A stretch of 6,752 bases of DNA from Gp6-AA40 sp036802945 (GTDB taxonomy: Bacteria > Acidobacteriota > Vicinamibacteria > Vicinamibacterales > UBA2999). Shown here one piece after another: positions 5,446 to 6,752 of this stretch (positions are counted from its first letter, which is position 1; each line of letters begins with the position of its first letter). The stretch is from contig DAIRVG010000243.1 in NCBI GenBank assembly GCA_036802945.1, forward strand, positions 1 through 6,752. Reading direction: 5' to 3'. The notes under the pieces are model-generated. The model searched no databases. It had not been told where the DNA came from and was given only the letters and a program-made list of their open reading frames with translations. The position numbers were made by a program, and so were the translations under genes.

Positions 5446-6384
5446 ATGAAAACTTTTCTGCTGGTGCTTCTCTTCACCTCGGCGTTCGTCCCGATCGTCC
5501 TCGCGCAGGCGAGCCAGGCTCAGGAGGTCACGCTGACCGGCACGCTGCAGGGCGGCCGCATCGCCATCGGCGGCGAAACGACCGGATGGGCCCTCGAGTA
5601 CCGAGACAGCACGGGACCGCATTCGATTGAAGTGGAGCTGCCTGGCGCCCTGGCCGCGCGCGCCCGCAGTGGCGCCATGGTGAAGCTCACCGGCACCATC
5701 GTCACGCGCGAATACGTCGAACGCGGCTCGACACGCATCCTCCGCGTGAGCCGCCTCGAGGACGGTACTGCGGTCGCGGCAACGCCCCCGGCGGCCGCGG
5801 CAACGCCTCCAGCGGGCGCGGCGTCACGGCTGCCGCAGCTCACCGTCGAGCAGCTGAACCCGCAGCAGCGCGCGCTCGCGGACGAGATTCTGAAAGTTTC
5901 GAGCGTGGGCCTCGGCGGCCCGTACAACTCGATGCTGCGGAGTCCCGACATGGGCCAGCGCATGTTCAGGATGCTGGACTATCTTCGGTTCAACACGTCG
6001 GTGCCCCGCCGCTTGAACGAATTCGCGATCCTGATCCAGGCGCGTCTCTGGACATCACAGGTGGAATGGCTCGCGCACTATCCGCTCGCCATCAAGGAAG
6101 GATTGTCCGAAGCGACCGCCGCCGACCTCAAAGCTGGCCGACGCCCGACGTCGATGAAGCCCGATGAAGCGGCCGTCTACGACTTGTGCATGGAGATTTC
6201 GACGACCCACAGCGTCAGTGACGCCACGTACCGGCGGGCGGCACAGATGTTCACGGAGCAGCAGGTCGTCGATCTGATTACCCTCAGCGGCACCTATGCG
6301 ACGCTGGCGATGATGATGAACACCGTGGGACAAGGCGTTCCGCCTGGTGCAACGCCACCGCTTCCCCCGCTACTGTCCCGCTGA
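5446..6384 (+). CDS. Exported OB-like / carboxymuconolactone decarboxylase-like fusion protein
   Basis: A 312-residue protein: signal peptide (about 1-20, MKTFLLVLLF... ending VLA), a small beta-rich OB-fold-like domain (about 27-105) with an IGGETTG motif at 41-47, an Ala/Pro linker (about 110-130, two ATPP units), and a helical carboxymuconolactone decarboxylase/AhpD-like domain (about 131-295). That domain shows the family pattern GGPYNSMLRSP, RRLNEFAILIQARLWTSQVEW and H211. The CxxC pair of AhpD-type peroxidase partners is absent, so thiol redox chemistry is unlikely; E207 and H211 are the candidate active residues. Substrate and reaction are unknown. The start is ATG 5446 because it begins a proper signal peptide; a reading from 5398 adds 16 polar residues before it. 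The ribosome site is weak (AGG at 5434-5436). It is divergent from the cytochrome unit. Confidence 0.85.
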   Translation: MKTFLLVLLFTSAFVPIVLAQASQAQEVTLTGTLQGGRIAIGGETTGWALEYRDSTGPHSIEVELPGALAARARSGAMVKLTGTIVTREYVERGSTRILRVSRLEDGTAVAATPPAAAATPPAGAASRLPQLTVEQLNPQQRALADEILKVSSVGLGGPYNSMLRSPDMGQRMFRMLDYLRFNTSVPRRLNEFAILIQARLWTSQVEWLAHYPLAIKEGLSEATAADLKAGRRPTSMKPDEAAVYDLCMEISTTHSVSDATYRRAAQMFTEQQVVDLITLSGTYATLAMMMNTVGQGVPPGATPPLPPLLSR

Positions 6385-6396
6385 TTCCCACAGGTG

Positions 6397-6410
6397 GGCA
6401 CCGTCGTGCC
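6397..6410 (+). terminator. Possible weak terminator hairpin
   Basis: GGCAC (6397-6401) and GTGCC (6406-6410) form a 5-bp stem with a 4-nt loop, followed by AATTT. It starts 12 nt after the stop of the preceding gene. The stem is short and the T-run is only three bases, so termination would be weak. Confidence 0.3.
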
Positions 6411-6426
6411 AATTTCGCACAGGTAT

Positions 6427-6456
6427 TTGGCGTCATAAGCAAAAACGCTAGATATT
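6427..6456 (+). promoter_or_regulatory. Candidate promoter before the small 3' gene
   Basis: TTGGCG (6427-6432) and GATATT (6451-6456), spaced by 18 bp, each match four of six positions of the sigma-70 consensus boxes. The stretch is AT-rich within a GC-rich window. The predicted transcript start would fall about 15 nt before the ATG at 6478. The match is weak and untested. Confidence 0.3.
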
Positions 6457-6477
6457 TCCACTGGCAAGGTTATTGAA

Positions 6478-6750
6478 ATGTCTCGGCTCATGAGACGAAC
6501 GCGCTCACGCCGTCAGCCGATGCGACTCCTTCGTTGGATCTTTCAACGCGACAACCACACACTGACGTGCCAAGTCGATCAGCAGCCGGGGGCCGGCAAC
6601 TATACGCTCTCGCTCATGCCGCAGTCGGACGCGGCCGCGGGGATTGCTGAAACATTCAACACTGCGTGGAGCGCTTTCCGCCGACACGCGATGATTGCAT
6701 CCGAACTGCGGCGTTCGGGCTGGACGCTCGCCGCGTATACCGCCGACTGA
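6478..6750 (+). CDS. Small hypothetical protein, 90 residues
   Basis: I do not recognise a characterised family. The protein starts with a very basic segment (about 1-16, seven Arg), then LLRWIFQRDNHTLTCQVD, a short beta-like stretch (NYTLSLMP), and an amphipathic helix (about 53-80, ETFNTAWSAFRRHAMIASEL) ending RRSGWTLAAYTAD. The overall shape, about 75-90 residues with a helical RRHA...LRxxGW end, suggests a small cytosolic protein. There is no signal peptide and only one Cys (C31). AAGG (6466-6469) lies 8 nt before the ATG at 6478, supporting that start. Internal ATGs at 6490 and 6520 have no ribosome site, though 6520 would remove the Arg-rich leader. It follows the OB/decarboxylase-like gene on the same strand after 93 bp, probably as a separate unit. 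Confidence 0.6.
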   Translation: MSRLMRRTRSRRQPMRLLRWIFQRDNHTLTCQVDQQPGAGNYTLSLMPQSDAAAGIAETFNTAWSAFRRHAMIASELRRSGWTLAAYTAD

Positions 6751-6752
6751 CA

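Noticed and set aside
5266..5622. 118-residue minus-strand frame crossing the intergenic region into the 5446-6384 gene
   Set aside because: It overlaps the signal peptide of the real gene on the other strand, and the intergenic part has no recognisable homology or start signal.

Overview
The window is GC-rich, densely coded bacterial DNA. The protein types suggest a soil or sediment Acidobacteriota lineage such as Vicinamibacteria: exported DinB-domain proteins, cupredoxins with a carboxypeptidase-regulatory-like domain, and an exported carboxymuconolactone-decarboxylase-like protein. That assignment is inferred from gene content only; there is no rRNA or other marker here.

Layout. Bases 1-1863 (minus) hold nearly all of treZ (malto-oligosyltrehalose trehalohydrolase), cut by the left edge. 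A 54-bp divergent gap separates it from truA (tRNA pseudouridine synthase, 1918-2700, plus). The gap between truA and the next, convergent gene is filled by a 183-bp imperfect palindrome (2713-2895). Bases 2914-5019 (minus) form a tight three-gene unit read as cytochrome c, then a cupredoxin / regulatory-like-domain protein, then an exported DinB protein. Each gene has a clear GGAGG ribosome site and a signal peptide. A perfect hairpin lies between the last two. Bases 5020-5445 are a 426-bp divergent intergenic region with several inverted repeats, including an iteron-like CTCCGTG hairpin. Bases 5446-6384 (plus) encode an exported OB-like / carboxymuconolactone-decarboxylase-like fusion. A short intergenic stretch and a small unrecognised protein (6478-6750) close the window.

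How the parts work together. treZ and truA are housekeeping or storage genes, for trehalose synthesis from alpha-glucan and tRNA modification. The rest looks like an envelope cluster: four consecutive genes, two transcription units facing away from each other, and every product predicted to be exported. A class II-like c-type cytochrome and a type I copper protein encoded 16 bp apart suggest periplasmic electron transfer. The roles of the exported DinB and decarboxylase-like proteins are unknown. Three of the starts were moved downstream of the longest possible ORF to match ribosome sites or signal peptides.
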